A stretch of DNA of 64,000 bases from Dyadobacter luteus. Its GTDB lineage: Bacteria > Bacteroidota > Bacteroidia > Cytophagales > Spirosomataceae. Position 1 is the stretch's first letter. Each line of letters opens with the position of its first letter. Under the pieces are notes generated by a model. It had not been told where the DNA came from. It ran no database searches and saw only the letters and a list, made by a program, of their open reading frames with translations. The DNA is taken from NCBI RefSeq assembly GCF_003383615.1, contig NZ_QNUL01000002.1, positions 186,001 through 250,000 on the forward strand, read 5' to 3'. The position numbers were made by a program, and so were the translations under genes. Below are positions 47,010 through 56,171 of this stretch, one piece after another.

Positions 47010-47837
47010 ATGGACAAACAATTTAGTAAGATATTGGTCACCGGTGCAACCGGTCTGGTAGGTTCAAGGCTTTTGCCACGCCTTCTTGAAGCAGGGTACG
47101 ATTGTTTCGCATTGGTGCGGGGCAAAGAGGTCGCTGCCGGAGTAACGGCTGTAGAGGGAGACTTATTTGAACCTGCAACGCTGCAAGAAGCTGTCAGGGA
47201 TGCAGTTGCCGTCGTTCACCTGGCCGCTGTGTTTCGTTCACCTGACACGGACCTGATCTGGAAAAGCAACCTGGAAGGCACGCGCAATCTCATTGATGCG
47301 GTAAAGCGCCATGCGCCGCATGCCCGCTTTATACTGGCAAGTACCAGCCATGTATACAACATATCCAATCCTCACCCTGGTAGGGAAGACGACGTGCTTA
47401 ATCCTGAACATGCCTATCCGGCCAGCAAAGTTGCTGCTGAAAAGGAGTTGGGGGAAAGCGGTTTAAATTGGTCAGTTCTTCGTTTCCCTTTTGTTTACGG
47501 AGATGGTGACGGCCACCTGGAAGAGCTGCCCAGACACGTAGTGGCCGCCAGGTTTCATCCGGCCATGCGCATGAGCACAATCCACCACCGCGATATATAC
47601 ACGGCTGTCATGATGGCTTTGCAGGGGACTATGGATGGCAGAGTGGTAAACATAGCGGATGAGGCCCCGACTACATTATATGAACTATTACAGCTGGTGG
47701 GTCAGCCGATGACTTCATCCGCAGAGCCATTGACAAACCCTTGGTACCTTCATTCCGATACTTCGCTGGCCCGTAGTTTAGGCTTTCAGCCGTCGGTGAG
47801 AACCGTTTATCAGGCGGCACAGGAAAACCTGCTCTGA
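47010..47837 (+). CDS. NAD-dependent epimerase-like oxidoreductase
   Basis: A 275-residue extended SDR with 'ILVTGATGLVGSRLLPRLLEAGYDCFALVRG' and the catalytic 'YPASKVAAEKEL' (Tyr-x-x-x-Lys). Shorter than sugar epimerases; the substrate is unknown. The ATG at 47010 is preferred to a TTG seven codons upstream. Paired with the preceding AraC gene. Confidence 0.88.
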   Translation: MDKQFSKILVTGATGLVGSRLLPRLLEAGYDCFALVRGKEVAAGVTAVEGDLFEPATLQEAVRDAVAVVHLAAVFRSPDTDLIWKSNLEGTRNLIDAVKRHAPHARFILASTSHVYNISNPHPGREDDVLNPEHAYPASKVAAEKELGESGLNWSVLRFPFVYGDGDGHLEELPRHVVAARFHPAMRMSTIHHRDIYTAVMMALQGTMDGRVVNIADEAPTTLYELLQLVGQPMTSSAEPLTNPWYLHSDTSLARSLGFQPSVRTVYQAAQENLL

Positions 47838-47853
47838 CAACCTTGATCATTTT

Positions 47854-48276
47854 TTAACTGTCCGCGCCGGAATTACGTTTACGTAGTACCGGCGCCCGGG
47901 TTTGAATTGTATACATAACCTTCCGCCCTAAAAGCACAGCGGGCAAGACCCCTGAAACCAGTGACAGCCAAAAGATAAAGGGGTGTATTGTCGACATCCA
48001 AAGCCAGGCTGTTACCAATATGATCAGCCCACCAACGATCAGGTTTTCCCTTATGCTGCCACCAATGCCTGTGGTGAGCATCCCTCCTAAAACGCAACTG
48101 ACCAATACGCACAATAGTTTGATCGTAAACTGAAGGCCTGTTGAAGCCAGATTTGGATCAGTAAATATTTGCAGAGATGAAGGGAAAAACATCCCCTGCA
48201 ACCTGGCCAGGACAGAACTTAACAATCCAATTGTTCCAAATCCGATCAGTATGGAAATAACTTTTCTAAGATTCAT
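47854..48276 (-). CDS. Small membrane protein of unknown function
   Basis: A 140-residue protein with four hydrophobic segments (about 5-22, 48-72, 78-95, 98-116). No family recognised. Its start lies 2 bases past the stop of the flavin monooxygenase gene, so the two are one transcript. Confidence 0.7.
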   Translation of the reverse strand: MNLRKVISILIGFGTIGLLSSVLARLQGMFFPSSLQIFTDPNLASTGLQFTIKLLCVLVSCVLGGMLTTGIGGSIRENLIVGGLIILVTAWLWMSTIHPFIFWLSLVSGVLPAVLLGRKVMYTIQTRAPVLRKRNSGADS

Positions 48277-48278
48277 CG

Positions 48279-49451
48279 TTAGCTTATTCTAAATTTTAAC
48301 TGATCTTCTGTCAATACAATGGGATCTGTCATTATTTTTTGCACATCGAGATCCGATGCAGTCCGGAAGGAATTCACAAACCGTTTTAATTTTTCTTCGC
48401 TGTCGGGAATAAAAGATGCTGCATTATTTTTGGCGTTTGCCTGGAATTTGCGGACCACAGGTTGCATTACTGTGTTGTAATTTCTGCAAGCTGTTTTCAA
48501 ATCATTGCTGTTCTCCCTGATAAAATGAGCCAATGCCTTTGCCCCGTAAATAGATAAAGAAGCACCCATACCTGATAATGCCGTAGGGCAATATCCTGCA
48601 TCTCCCAACAAAACAACATTTCCCTTTACCAGATCCGGGGAATTTATCATACCCATTTTATCTGCGAACATGATTCCTTCTTCTGCAAAACGGTTCAACA
48701 GGTGCTGAATTTCCTTGTTGTAATCCTGAAATGAGGATATCAACAGCTCATTGGCTCTGCTGTGGATAGAGGCCGCATCTCCCTGACTGTGGATATAGCA
48801 CTGAATAGCTATTTCATCCTGAGCAATGGGATAAATGGACAACATCTTGTCCACATCCACATAGATATCGAATTTACCGACAGTGTAAGCATGAGGTCCT
48901 TTCAGACGTCCTCCCATGTAGAGCACATTAAAATCCTCCAATACACTTGCAGGGAAATAACGTTGTCTGGTTGTAGATCGCAACCCTTCCGAAACGACCA
49001 ACAGGTCTGCTTCCAGTTGCCCGCCATCCTGGAGGGTTATGCTGACCCCTTTGTCGCTTTGGGTTAGTTTATCGATGCTGGCAGAGAAGCGGAAATCAAC
49101 ATCTTCTTTCAGACCGTTATATAAAACGTGATGCAGACCGCCCCTGGTGATCAATACAGAACGTTCGATATGCTGGTTCATTTTTTCGTAACTGATACCT
49201 TGTATGATTTGGTCATTCGATTCCCTGAAATTCACAAACTCGGATGGTGATGATTCTTCGGCAAGTTTGTCTGTCAGTCCCAATTCGTCCATAATGGAAA
49301 TACCAAAACTTTTAAGGGAGATCAGAAATCCTGATTTACTGAATGATGACGCCCTTTCCAGAACAGTCACGCAATGTCCTTGCCGGGTCAGAAATTTTGC
49401 GGCAGTTAACCCTGCTATCCCGCCGCCTGAGATTATAATTCTGTGTTTCAT
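48279..49451 (-). CDS. FAD-dependent monooxygenase (UbiH/PHBH-like)
   Basis: A 390-residue flavoprotein. The N-terminal dinucleotide fold 'IIISGGGIAGLTAAKFLTRQGHCVTVLERA' and the second FAD motif 'GNVVLLGDAGYCPTALSGMGASLS' are both present. This group (TetX/UbiH-like) hydroxylates aromatic or polyketide-type compounds using NAD(P)H and oxygen; some inactivate antibiotics. The substrate here is unknown. It is divergent from an AraC gene at 49539 across 87 bases, suggesting control by that regulator. Confidence 0.9.
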   Translation of the reverse strand: MKHRIIISGGGIAGLTAAKFLTRQGHCVTVLERASSFSKSGFLISLKSFGISIMDELGLTDKLAEESSPSEFVNFRESNDQIIQGISYEKMNQHIERSVLITRGGLHHVLYNGLKEDVDFRFSASIDKLTQSDKGVSITLQDGGQLEADLLVVSEGLRSTTRQRYFPASVLEDFNVLYMGGRLKGPHAYTVGKFDIYVDVDKMLSIYPIAQDEIAIQCYIHSQGDAASIHSRANELLISSFQDYNKEIQHLLNRFAEEGIMFADKMGMINSPDLVKGNVVLLGDAGYCPTALSGMGASLSIYGAKALAHFIRENSNDLKTACRNYNTVMQPVVRKFQANAKNNAASFIPDSEEKLKRFVNSFRTASDLDVQKIMTDPIVLTEDQLKFRIS

Positions 49452-49538
49452 TGTTTACACCTTTTTGTTACTGACACAAAATTATTCCTACTTTTATGGA
49501 CAAAATAGCTCCATTTAAATTAAAAATAGTCCAGAAAA

Positions 49539-50504
49539 ATGGATCATGAAAAGCGGGAGATGCTCCGGATCGCAGAAAAACTCGGCGTGTCTGTAGCTGC
49601 TGTCGAAGAAGAAATTAAAAATCTGCGGCTAAACGACTTAAAGATTGTGGACCTGTTGCCGGAGATGCTGATTATGGTCCGCTCTTTAATTTCCAGCGAG
49701 ACATTTTTGTATAAAAGGAATCAGATTGAGGCGGTAGATAAAGGATTGCTTATCTCATTTCAGAATATTTTAGATAAGCCGGGAGATGGGGCGGGTATCA
49801 CAGCAGGAAATCCGGACAGCCGTCCACATGTACGCATTACGTCATCACATCTGGAAAGTGAGATATTGTTTCCGAAAGACATCCATGTCCAGCAGATTAC
49901 TATCCTTGTGGAACTACAATACTTGAAACGCTTCGTGGGGTCCGACCGGAATAAATTGTATTATCTTTTCGATACCGATAAGATTTTTTGGATAGAAGAA
50001 TTCATGTCGCCTGAGATGGGGATTTTAGTCGGTCAGCTTGCCAACCTTTCATTGGAGAATGTCTTATCACAAGCCTTTTATCGGTTAAAAGCGCTTGAAC
50101 TGATCTATATGCTTTTCAGTAATTTACTGGGCCGGGAGAAAACAGAATACCATGACCTGAGCAAAGATGAAATTAATGCGGTTTATCTGGTTCGAAATGC
50201 CATAGCATCTTCACTGGATAAACCACCCGTAAAAGATGGGCTGGTAAAGCTCAGCGGCTTGAACGAACTAAAGCTCCGGAAAATTTTCACGCAGGTTTTT
50301 GGTAAAGGGATTTATGAATATTACAATCATTTGAGAATGCAGCAAGCGGCTGAACTTTTGAGGCAGGATAACCTTTCTGTTTCCGAAGTCGGTTATCAGT
50401 TAGGATTTAGTAACCTGAGCTATTTCGGAAGATTGTTTGAAAAAAGCTATGGCTTAAAACCGAAAAAATGGCAGCATCAAAATGCAAAGTTATTTGTGAA
50501 ATGA
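49539..50504 (+). CDS. AraC-family regulator
   Basis: A 321-residue protein. It starts with a helical 'REMLRIAEKLGVSVAAVEEEIKNL' segment, has a sensor middle, and ends in an AraC HTH ('LNELKLRKIFTQVFGKGIYEYYNHLRMQQAAELL', 'VSEVGYQLGFSNLSYFGRLFEKSYG'). The layout matches Bacteroidota AraC proteins divergent from flavin monooxygenases. Fourth AraC gene within 9 kb. Confidence 0.9.
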   Translation: MDHEKREMLRIAEKLGVSVAAVEEEIKNLRLNDLKIVDLLPEMLIMVRSLISSETFLYKRNQIEAVDKGLLISFQNILDKPGDGAGITAGNPDSRPHVRITSSHLESEILFPKDIHVQQITILVELQYLKRFVGSDRNKLYYLFDTDKIFWIEEFMSPEMGILVGQLANLSLENVLSQAFYRLKALELIYMLFSNLLGREKTEYHDLSKDEINAVYLVRNAIASSLDKPPVKDGLVKLSGLNELKLRKIFTQVFGKGIYEYYNHLRMQQAAELLRQDNLSVSEVGYQLGFSNLSYFGRLFEKSYGLKPKKWQHQNAKLFVK

Positions 50505-50706
50505 ACCTAACATATAGTTGTGTTTATCTAAATTTATTTAACGCACTTCTATTGGCTTTTACGACGTTTTCCGGACAAATCACTGATATACACATCTAAG
50601 CTCTTTACTGAGGTGTATGCTGCCCTAAAATTCCACAATACAAAGAGACTATAATACTCGCAAATAATGGGGACAGCAACTAAAATTTCTAAGTTAGTAG
50701 TTGATT

Positions 50707-50866
50707 ATGAAAAAAGTACGTGGAAAATTCAGCTCGAGCTTCAAGGCCAAGGCTACCATAGAAGACATCAAAGAAATGAGTATCCTCCAAGACTTAGTTT
50801 CTGAGTGACCAAATCCATCCAACCCAGATTTCGGCCTTCTGCGAGTTGGCTGAAATTACTCAATAA
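50707..50866 (+). pseudogene. IS3-family transposase OrfA fragment
   Basis: The frame starts MKKVRGKFSSSFKAKATIEDI and stops after 33 codons. The next frame reads 'HPTQISAFCELAE', which is the following part of OrfA (normally 'HPTQISAWK'). It is a frameshifted, truncated OrfA with no OrfB. Marks the left edge of the AT-rich bacteriocin island. Confidence 0.75.
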
Positions 50867-52211
50867 TCTGTCCTGCAAATGTCTCTTCAAATTTTTGAAG
50901 GATTGAATCTTCTGTATAGTTCTTAGCTAAATTGACACTGAACCTATGAAGTCTGTCGTAAAATGATTTGTCATAAATCAAGAGGTTGATTTTTTCTGTG
51001 ATCTGATCGGCATTGTCCGTCCCAAGTGTGCCTACCAATCCTAATCCGTAGTATGCAATTCGTGCGGCAAATCCAGGCTGGTCCCACCAAATAGGATAAG
51101 CAAGCATAGGTACGCGATTGTAAATACTTTCCTTCACAGACTGGGATCCACCATGAGTAATAAATACAGATGTCTTGGATAAAATCATTAGCTGCGGGAC
51201 ATTTTCAAAAAAGTGAATATTTGGAGGTGTCCGCCCTAACTTAGCTGAGTATTCCTTACTCAAACTAACCACAAAAATGTAATCTTTAAGTTTTTTCGCC
51301 ACATCAATTAGTGAGGTGAAAAATTGATTTATTTGTGATGACTTGTTCGATACGGTATAAACCGTTCCTAGCGAGCAGAAAATAATTTTTGATGTCTGGT
51401 CAATCTGATCAAAGAAAGATATGAATGAAGGTTCATAAGTTTCTTTCCTTTCGTGATCTATCACTGATCCAAGGTATTGTTGATAGTGTTGCTTGTGATT
51501 GGTAAATTCCAGCTCAAAGGGTGTTGTTATGAGCTCGGGGATGTTGTTGAACCCTACTCTGAAAACTTGTTTGGTACTGATGGAATACTTTAAGGGTATT
51601 CCGTTTTTTTTAAATTTATCTTTAATCATAGACAAATTAGACTTTCCCATGAAGATTATTCTGTCTGAGACGTCTTTAAAGAATCTGCGGGCATAGTATC
51701 TCTTCCAATGTTTATCGTAATCCGTTGTCTCATCGGGGATAACACAACAATCCAAGGGTAGGGACTTGGGTTGTTGTATGAATGATAGCATTATTTGTAT
51801 AAATCCAAATTTAATATTATACTTCTTCAGTAACTTATATAGAATAAGAAAGTCGCTCGACTGAAAAGAGTCTAACAATATAATGTCGGGTCTGTGTTCC
51901 TCGACTAACTGAAGCATTCTATTCTCTCTGGCGTTGTATAACTTGTCGTATAGCCGATCAATTAAGTTATCCAAATACCCAATCCTGAATTCCTTATTTG
52001 TCATATCCATGAAGTTCTCTCCATTCGTAGCAAATGGTAGCCCATCCAAAGATATACATCTGAATCCATTCTTAACTACATATTGATGGATCGGATGTGG
52101 TACTGCAAATAAAATACTATACCCCTTTTTGGCCAGAATTCTTGCTAGTCCAAAAGCAGGGTGTATGTGACCCATTGCATTTGGTACAATGAACATTATC
52201 TTTTCAGACAT
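50856..52211 (-). CDS. GT1-family glycosyltransferase (MGT/UGT-like)
   Basis: A 451-residue glycosyltransferase with the GT-B fold: N-terminal 'MFIVPNAMGHIHPAFGLARILAKKGYSI' and the C-terminal nucleotide-sugar site 'VFITHGGSQSVKESIYNRVPMLAYPIWWDQPGFAARI', as in macrolide and plant-type UGTs. The ATG at 52211 gives the standard start; the frame extends 18 codons further into the ABC gene. It is the last gene of the bacteriocin operon, 4 bases past the exporter stop. It may glycosylate the peptides or another acceptor; the UGT group normally acts on small hydrophobic acceptors, so the peptide idea is speculative. Confidence 0.88.
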   Translation of the reverse strand: MSEKIMFIVPNAMGHIHPAFGLARILAKKGYSILFAVPHPIHQYVVKNGFRCISLDGLPFATNGENFMDMTNKEFRIGYLDNLIDRLYDKLYNARENRMLQLVEEHRPDIILLDSFQSSDFLILYKLLKKYNIKFGFIQIMLSFIQQPKSLPLDCCVIPDETTDYDKHWKRYYARRFFKDVSDRIIFMGKSNLSMIKDKFKKNGIPLKYSISTKQVFRVGFNNIPELITTPFELEFTNHKQHYQQYLGSVIDHERKETYEPSFISFFDQIDQTSKIIFCSLGTVYTVSNKSSQINQFFTSLIDVAKKLKDYIFVVSLSKEYSAKLGRTPPNIHFFENVPQLMILSKTSVFITHGGSQSVKESIYNRVPMLAYPIWWDQPGFAARIAYYGLGLVGTLGTDNADQITEKINLLIYDKSFYDRLHRFSVNLAKNYTEDSILQKFEETFAGQIIE

Positions 52212-52215
52212 AGGA

Positions 52216-54417
52216 CTAACTTGCAGATAGTTGAGATACTTCTGCCCATGAATACCAATATTCACTATACAGATTTGAGGAAATCATTAGCTCCTGGTGA
52301 GAACCACTGTAAATCATTCTTCCATTTTCCAAAACATATATCCTTTCACATATATTTTTCAGGGTGTGCAGTCTATGAGTAATAAAGATGACGCCCATAT
52401 CCCTTTTCAAGAGAGCTAGTAAATCCAAAACGAAACGTTCAGTGTAGCGGTCCATCGAGGATGTAATTTCATCTAGTATCAGTAGTTTCGGTTTACATGC
52501 CAAGGCACGGGCAAGGCCGATGATCTGTTTCTGACCTCCCGATAACTTGATTCCATCTTCCCCCAACTCTGTCATTAACCCCTGTGGAAGGCTTTCGAAA
52601 AAAGGAAGGAAACCATACTCTTGTAGCATTGTGAAAACCTCCTGTATATCTTGGTTTGAACTACTCAGGCATACATTGAATAACACGTTTCCATTGAAAA
52701 CATGCACGTTTTGCGGCACCATACATACTGTGTTTCGCCATACATAATCGTCAACTGATGACAGAGGTATCTCATTGTTTATAAAAACGCTCTCAGATTC
52801 CGGGATGTAGAACTTATTGATAATTTGACATATCAGACTTTTACCACCTCCATTCTCTCCTACAATAGAAATAATTTCTCCTTTTGATACGCTCAGGCAT
52901 ATATTGTCTAATATTTTTGGCTTTCCAGGAAATCTATACGATAGACTATCTATTTTCAACGATTCAAAATTAAGGTTGGTATTATTCACAACGGCTGGAT
53001 TTTCGTGAGAGAAAGCAAATTCGTACATACGGTCATACGCAACCTTAGCTTCATTGATAGGTATGCTGATGAGTGCAAGATTGCTTACCACCGGTATCAA
53101 AGTTGATGCTGTGGCCAGAATAGCCGTCAGTTCGCCGACTTTAATCATTCCCGATTGCACTTCGTAGATTGAAATTGACAAAACCGTCGCTATAAAAAAA
53201 ACTGCTATCAATCCTGCAATATTGGATATACTGATTTTTATAATACCGGACCGATACAACATATCCTGGTAGGTGGTATACAGGTTATCATTTAAATTAT
53301 AAAAAAGCTGTTTTCTCTTTGCTGTCTGAATATCAGCAATTCCTAGAAGGGTATTGATATAGCTGCTTTCACTGGTAGACTTGGTTGTCATAACATTCGA
53401 CTGTGCCTGAACAACCTTGTCGTTTCTGGAGCTGATTAGGTAATAGTAAAGTGGTAGCACAATCACACAGACAATACCTATTACCCATTGATAATAGAAC
53501 AACAGACCGATAGATGAAATAAGTAGAAAAACGTCAATGAGTATATTGCCAGCAATGTACGTTGTTGTATTGGAGATTCGTGCTGTATCATTTAGCCTGG
53601 TGATAAAGTCACCTATTTTTCGACTATCGAAAAATGACTTCGGAAGATTAAGTAGTTTGTTATAAAATGAAATATTTAATTTGGTTGCGAGCTCTTTGTG
53701 CTGCCTTAACAGTAAATACTGTCTTAATGCTGATATGCCTACTCTAGTGAAAAGAATGAGAATCAGCAAGGTTGTGGATATAATTATTTTATTTAAATCT
53801 TTAGAAGGGAGTATTTTATCTATCAGTTGCTGAGAGTATATGGCCATGGAAAGGCTCAATATCGCTCCGACCAGTCCAATTAAGGCACTGACAAATAGGA
53901 TTGTGTAGTCATCTTTGAGTAGTTCTAGAAACCACTGTCTCTTTTGTTTATTGATATTGTCAGTTTTTGTGAAATCAGTTGTTAATTCCAAAGTCAGGCA
54001 TATTCGTGATTTCCAAACACGAAGCAAATCCTGTTCTGAGTATTGTTTCAAACCAGATTCAGGATCACCGATCATATAAAGATTGACATTATCAACATTA
54101 CTGGACGACTTTCCGTAAAACACTATGTAATGCTGCTGACCGCTTTCCAAAGCTACATGTAGAATCACTGGCTTTCCATGTTCGAGCAGACTATTAAAGT
54201 CTGCTTGACAGCCTTCCGCTTCGAAACCTGACTTTATCGCCGCCTCTTTTAGACCAAGCATCGATGTACCGTAAATATCTGTACCGGATAATCTGCGGAT
54301 CTGCTCAAATGTGCTATCACCCCCATAGAAGCGAATTAAAGAGATCAAGCATGCAACTCCGCAATCTTTTTGATCATGCTGGCGTGTAAATGTTTTATTT
54401 AAAATTGATTCATTCAC
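52216..54417 (-). CDS. Peptidase-containing ABC exporter (C39 peptidase, bacteriocin type)
   Basis: A 733-residue PCAT. The C39 peptidase domain (1-140) has 'RQHDQKDCGVACL' with Cys19, 'QQHYIVFYG' with His96 and 'GDPESG' with Asp118: an intact catalytic triad. Six membrane helices follow (about 170-440), then the ATPase: Walker A 'GENGGGKS', signature 'LSGGQKQ', Walker B 'LLILDEITSSMD' and switch His in 'FITHRL'. Such exporters cut the leader after a double-glycine motif and export the peptide; here the two peptides at 55.9-56.35 kb carry matching leaders. No HlyD-type accessory protein is seen next to it. Confidence 0.95.
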   Translation of the reverse strand: MNESILNKTFTRQHDQKDCGVACLISLIRFYGGDSTFEQIRRLSGTDIYGTSMLGLKEAAIKSGFEAEGCQADFNSLLEHGKPVILHVALESGQQHYIVFYGKSSSNVDNVNLYMIGDPESGLKQYSEQDLLRVWKSRICLTLELTTDFTKTDNINKQKRQWFLELLKDDYTILFVSALIGLVGAILSLSMAIYSQQLIDKILPSKDLNKIIISTTLLILILFTRVGISALRQYLLLRQHKELATKLNISFYNKLLNLPKSFFDSRKIGDFITRLNDTARISNTTTYIAGNILIDVFLLISSIGLLFYYQWVIGIVCVIVLPLYYYLISSRNDKVVQAQSNVMTTKSTSESSYINTLLGIADIQTAKRKQLFYNLNDNLYTTYQDMLYRSGIIKISISNIAGLIAVFFIATVLSISIYEVQSGMIKVGELTAILATASTLIPVVSNLALISIPINEAKVAYDRMYEFAFSHENPAVVNNTNLNFESLKIDSLSYRFPGKPKILDNICLSVSKGEIISIVGENGGGKSLICQIINKFYIPESESVFINNEIPLSSVDDYVWRNTVCMVPQNVHVFNGNVLFNVCLSSSNQDIQEVFTMLQEYGFLPFFESLPQGLMTELGEDGIKLSGGQKQIIGLARALACKPKLLILDEITSSMDRYTERFVLDLLALLKRDMGVIFITHRLHTLKNICERIYVLENGRMIYSGSHQELMISSNLYSEYWYSWAEVSQLSAS

Positions 54418-54480
54418 TGTAGGGCAGATTAATCTATGATAGTTTATATTTACATATTTAGCCTCAAATAAGCTACGTCT

Positions 54481-55002
54481 TTATTGGGTTATAGAAGCAG
54501 CAACTATTCTTATGTCCGTTTGACCGATGAATTTTTTAACTAGCACACCTTTATGGTTGTATACATATATGGTAGGGGTGACATTCAACCCCATGATATC
54601 TCTGGCGTTTTTAGGTGATATTGTTGCAAACATTAGATTCGGAATCATGTCGGTGAGGTTTGATTCACTATTGAAATGATTAACTACATCGGCATCTTCG
54701 CTGGAAAGCATCAATATTTTCGTTCCATTTAACTTGGGAAAGTTTGCTTTTAGATCATTAATTTCTTTATTGCAATGTTCGCATGTTGAGTCAAAATAAA
54801 ATATTAATAAACCTTTGCCTTTGGACCATAATTGAAGGTTTATCTTTGCACCATTTGTATCTTTTATATTCAAGTTTGGAATGGTTTCCAACATCTCATT
54901 GGAAAGTTGTCTCTGGTTTACTTTTATGATAGTCTGCCATAGCATAACAACGGTTGCTGCGCAAACTATCATAAATATGCAGATGATTACTTTCTTAGTC
55001 AT
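54481..55002 (-). CDS. Membrane-anchored thioredoxin-like protein
   Basis: A 173-residue protein: one N-terminal membrane helix (about 5-23), then a TlpA/AhpC-like thioredoxin fold with 'LLIFYFDSTCEHCNKEINDL' (Cys74-x-x-Cys77) and a cis-Pro region ('NVTPTIYVY'). It would act in the periplasm on disulfides. Its start overlaps the upstream membrane-protein gene by 4 bases. Because both precursor peptides carry two cysteines, disulfide formation or isomerisation in the peptides is its likely role (inference). Confidence 0.85.
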   Translation of the reverse strand: MTKKVIICIFMIVCAATVVMLWQTIIKVNQRQLSNEMLETIPNLNIKDTNGAKINLQLWSKGKGLLIFYFDSTCEHCNKEINDLKANFPKLNGTKILMLSSEDADVVNHFNSESNLTDMIPNLMFATISPKNARDIMGLNVTPTIYVYNHKGVLVKKFIGQTDIRIVAASITQ

Positions 55003-55643
55003 TTATGTCCGTAGGTAATTGATAAAAACATTACCGATACTATCCATAATACTAGTCCTGATCCATAGCTAGTTAGGACGATTTCAAGGGATTTGGATAA
55101 GTTCATATTTACTATTTTCCTAATTCCGTAAGCGAGAATAATCCAATATAGAATTTCAAAAATGTTTAATACCTGTAATGGGTATATAAGCCAATTCTCC
55201 AGAAGAACAGGGTCGAAAATATGGATTGCAGATAATGGGTAAAAAAAATGAATATCTTTTATACTGTAATCTATATTAACGAAATGAAACCATAATATTT
55301 TAATTACAGAAGGAATAAAGAAAATGAACTCAGCTTTCATTACGAGTGAAAACACTCGCTCGAAATCAAATCTGTCGCAATAGAAATATACTCCCAGACT
55401 TAAGCATACACTAACAAATAATAACTTGACTAATAGTATTAAAGGCATTATCAGGTATGGCACCCAAATCCACTTTCTCTCGGATTCAATAATAGATGCT
55501 ATCTGATTGTAAGAGAACTGGTCTGAGAGGGACTTGAAGTATAAATTTTCAGATATGAGGAAATATTTCGTTAAGAATATAGTCGTTACCACTGACACGA
55601 TCAGCATAAGAAATAGCGTTTTCTTATCTAGATGTATATCCAT
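54999..55643 (-). CDS. Multispanning membrane protein of the bacteriocin operon
   Basis: A 214-residue protein with five hydrophobic segments (about 9-28, 58-84, 95-113, 155-172, 190-209). No family recognised with confidence; similar proteins recur in Bacteroidota peptide-export operons. Candidate immunity protein or exporter helper. It overlaps the thioredoxin-like gene by 4 bases, showing tight coupling. Confidence 0.7.
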   Translation of the reverse strand: MDIHLDKKTLFLMLIVSVVTTIFLTKYFLISENLYFKSLSDQFSYNQIASIIESERKWIWVPYLIMPLILLVKLLFVSVCLSLGVYFYCDRFDFERVFSLVMKAEFIFFIPSVIKILWFHFVNIDYSIKDIHFFYPLSAIHIFDPVLLENWLIYPLQVLNIFEILYWIILAYGIRKIVNMNLSKSLEIVLTSYGSGLVLWIVSVMFLSITYGHK

Positions 55644-55653
55644 TCTAATTTCC

Positions 55654-55842
55654 CTATTCTGTTTTTCGATAATGTTTGAAATAAATCGAAACCAGGAGTA
55701 TTAAAATAATAAAGAAGAGTCCGATATATAAAGGTGTTACATTCCCCCTTTCTGAAACCGGCTTTTGATAGTCTCTAATTATAAATACGGCCATCAGCAA
55801 CAGACCCGATATTGCTGTTAGATTGTTTTTTAGGTATCTCAT
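55654..55842 (-). CDS. Small two-helix membrane protein (candidate immunity protein)
   Basis: A 62-residue protein with two membrane helices (about 8-22 and 38-54) and basic ends (MRYLKNN, YFKHYRKTE). The size and layout are typical of bacteriocin immunity proteins. It lies between the precursor peptides and the 214-residue membrane protein. Function inferred from context only. Confidence 0.6.
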   Translation of the reverse strand: MRYLKNNLTAISGLLLMAVFIIRDYQKPVSERGNVTPLYIGLFFIILILLVSIYFKHYRKTE

Positions 55843-55858
55843 CTGATTATTCGTTTAA

Positions 55859-55893
55859 TTAACTCGCTTGAAGTACTACTTCAAACGAGTTAA
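55859..55893 (-). promoter_or_regulatory. Intercistronic hairpin after the precursor peptide gene
   Basis: Arms of 17 bases pair with a single mismatch (ttaactcgcttgaagta and its complement), around a tight loop, starting 5 bases past the precursor stop. There is no strong T-run, so it is more likely an RNA stabiliser or a leaky terminator that raises peptide output over the export genes. Confidence 0.6.
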
Positions 55894-55897
55894 AATG

Positions 55898-56095
55898 TTA
55901 TGCACAATAAATCGCTAACCCAGCTCCGGCGACCGCCGCTATCAGTCCGACAGTTCCTCCGGTTGCTACCGTTACAATTCCAAAATATGTTAAGCCAGCT
56001 GTTCCGACGCCCACACCGCCAAGAAAAGCCCCTGCGTTTGTGCAGAATCCACCTCCTTGTACAATTTCTAACTCACTGATTGGTAGTGTTTTCAT
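55898..56095 (-). CDS. Double-glycine bacteriocin precursor, peptide A
   Basis: A 65-residue precursor. The leader MKTLPISELEIVQGG fits the double-glycine consensus exactly: Leu at -12, Glu-Leu at -8/-7, Val at -4, Gly-Gly at -2/-1. The 50-residue core is hydrophobic and glycine-rich with GxxxG-type spacing ('FLGGVGVGTAGL', 'AAVAGAGLAIY'). It has one Cys at core position 3 and one at 49. The exporter at 52216 has the matching C39 peptidase. Looks like one half of a two-peptide (class IIb-like) bacteriocin. Confidence 0.85.
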   Translation of the reverse strand: MKTLPISELEIVQGGGFCTNAGAFLGGVGVGTAGLTYFGIVTVATGGTVGLIAAVAGAGLAIYCA

Positions 56096-56103
56096 GATTT
56101 TTT

Positions 56104-56141
56104 AAGTTATAGTTTACTTTATAAGTTATAGTTTACTTTAT
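56104..56141 (-). repeat. Tandem 19-bp repeat upstream of the peptide A gene
   Basis: aagttatagtttactttat occurs twice back to back, 8 to 46 bases before the peptide A start. Read on the minus strand each unit contains AAGT...ACTT arms. It is a plausible binding site for the divergent XRE regulator, or a promoter duplication. Confidence 0.6.
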
Positions 56142-56171
56142 ATAGGTATTCTAGCTTATTGATAACATATT

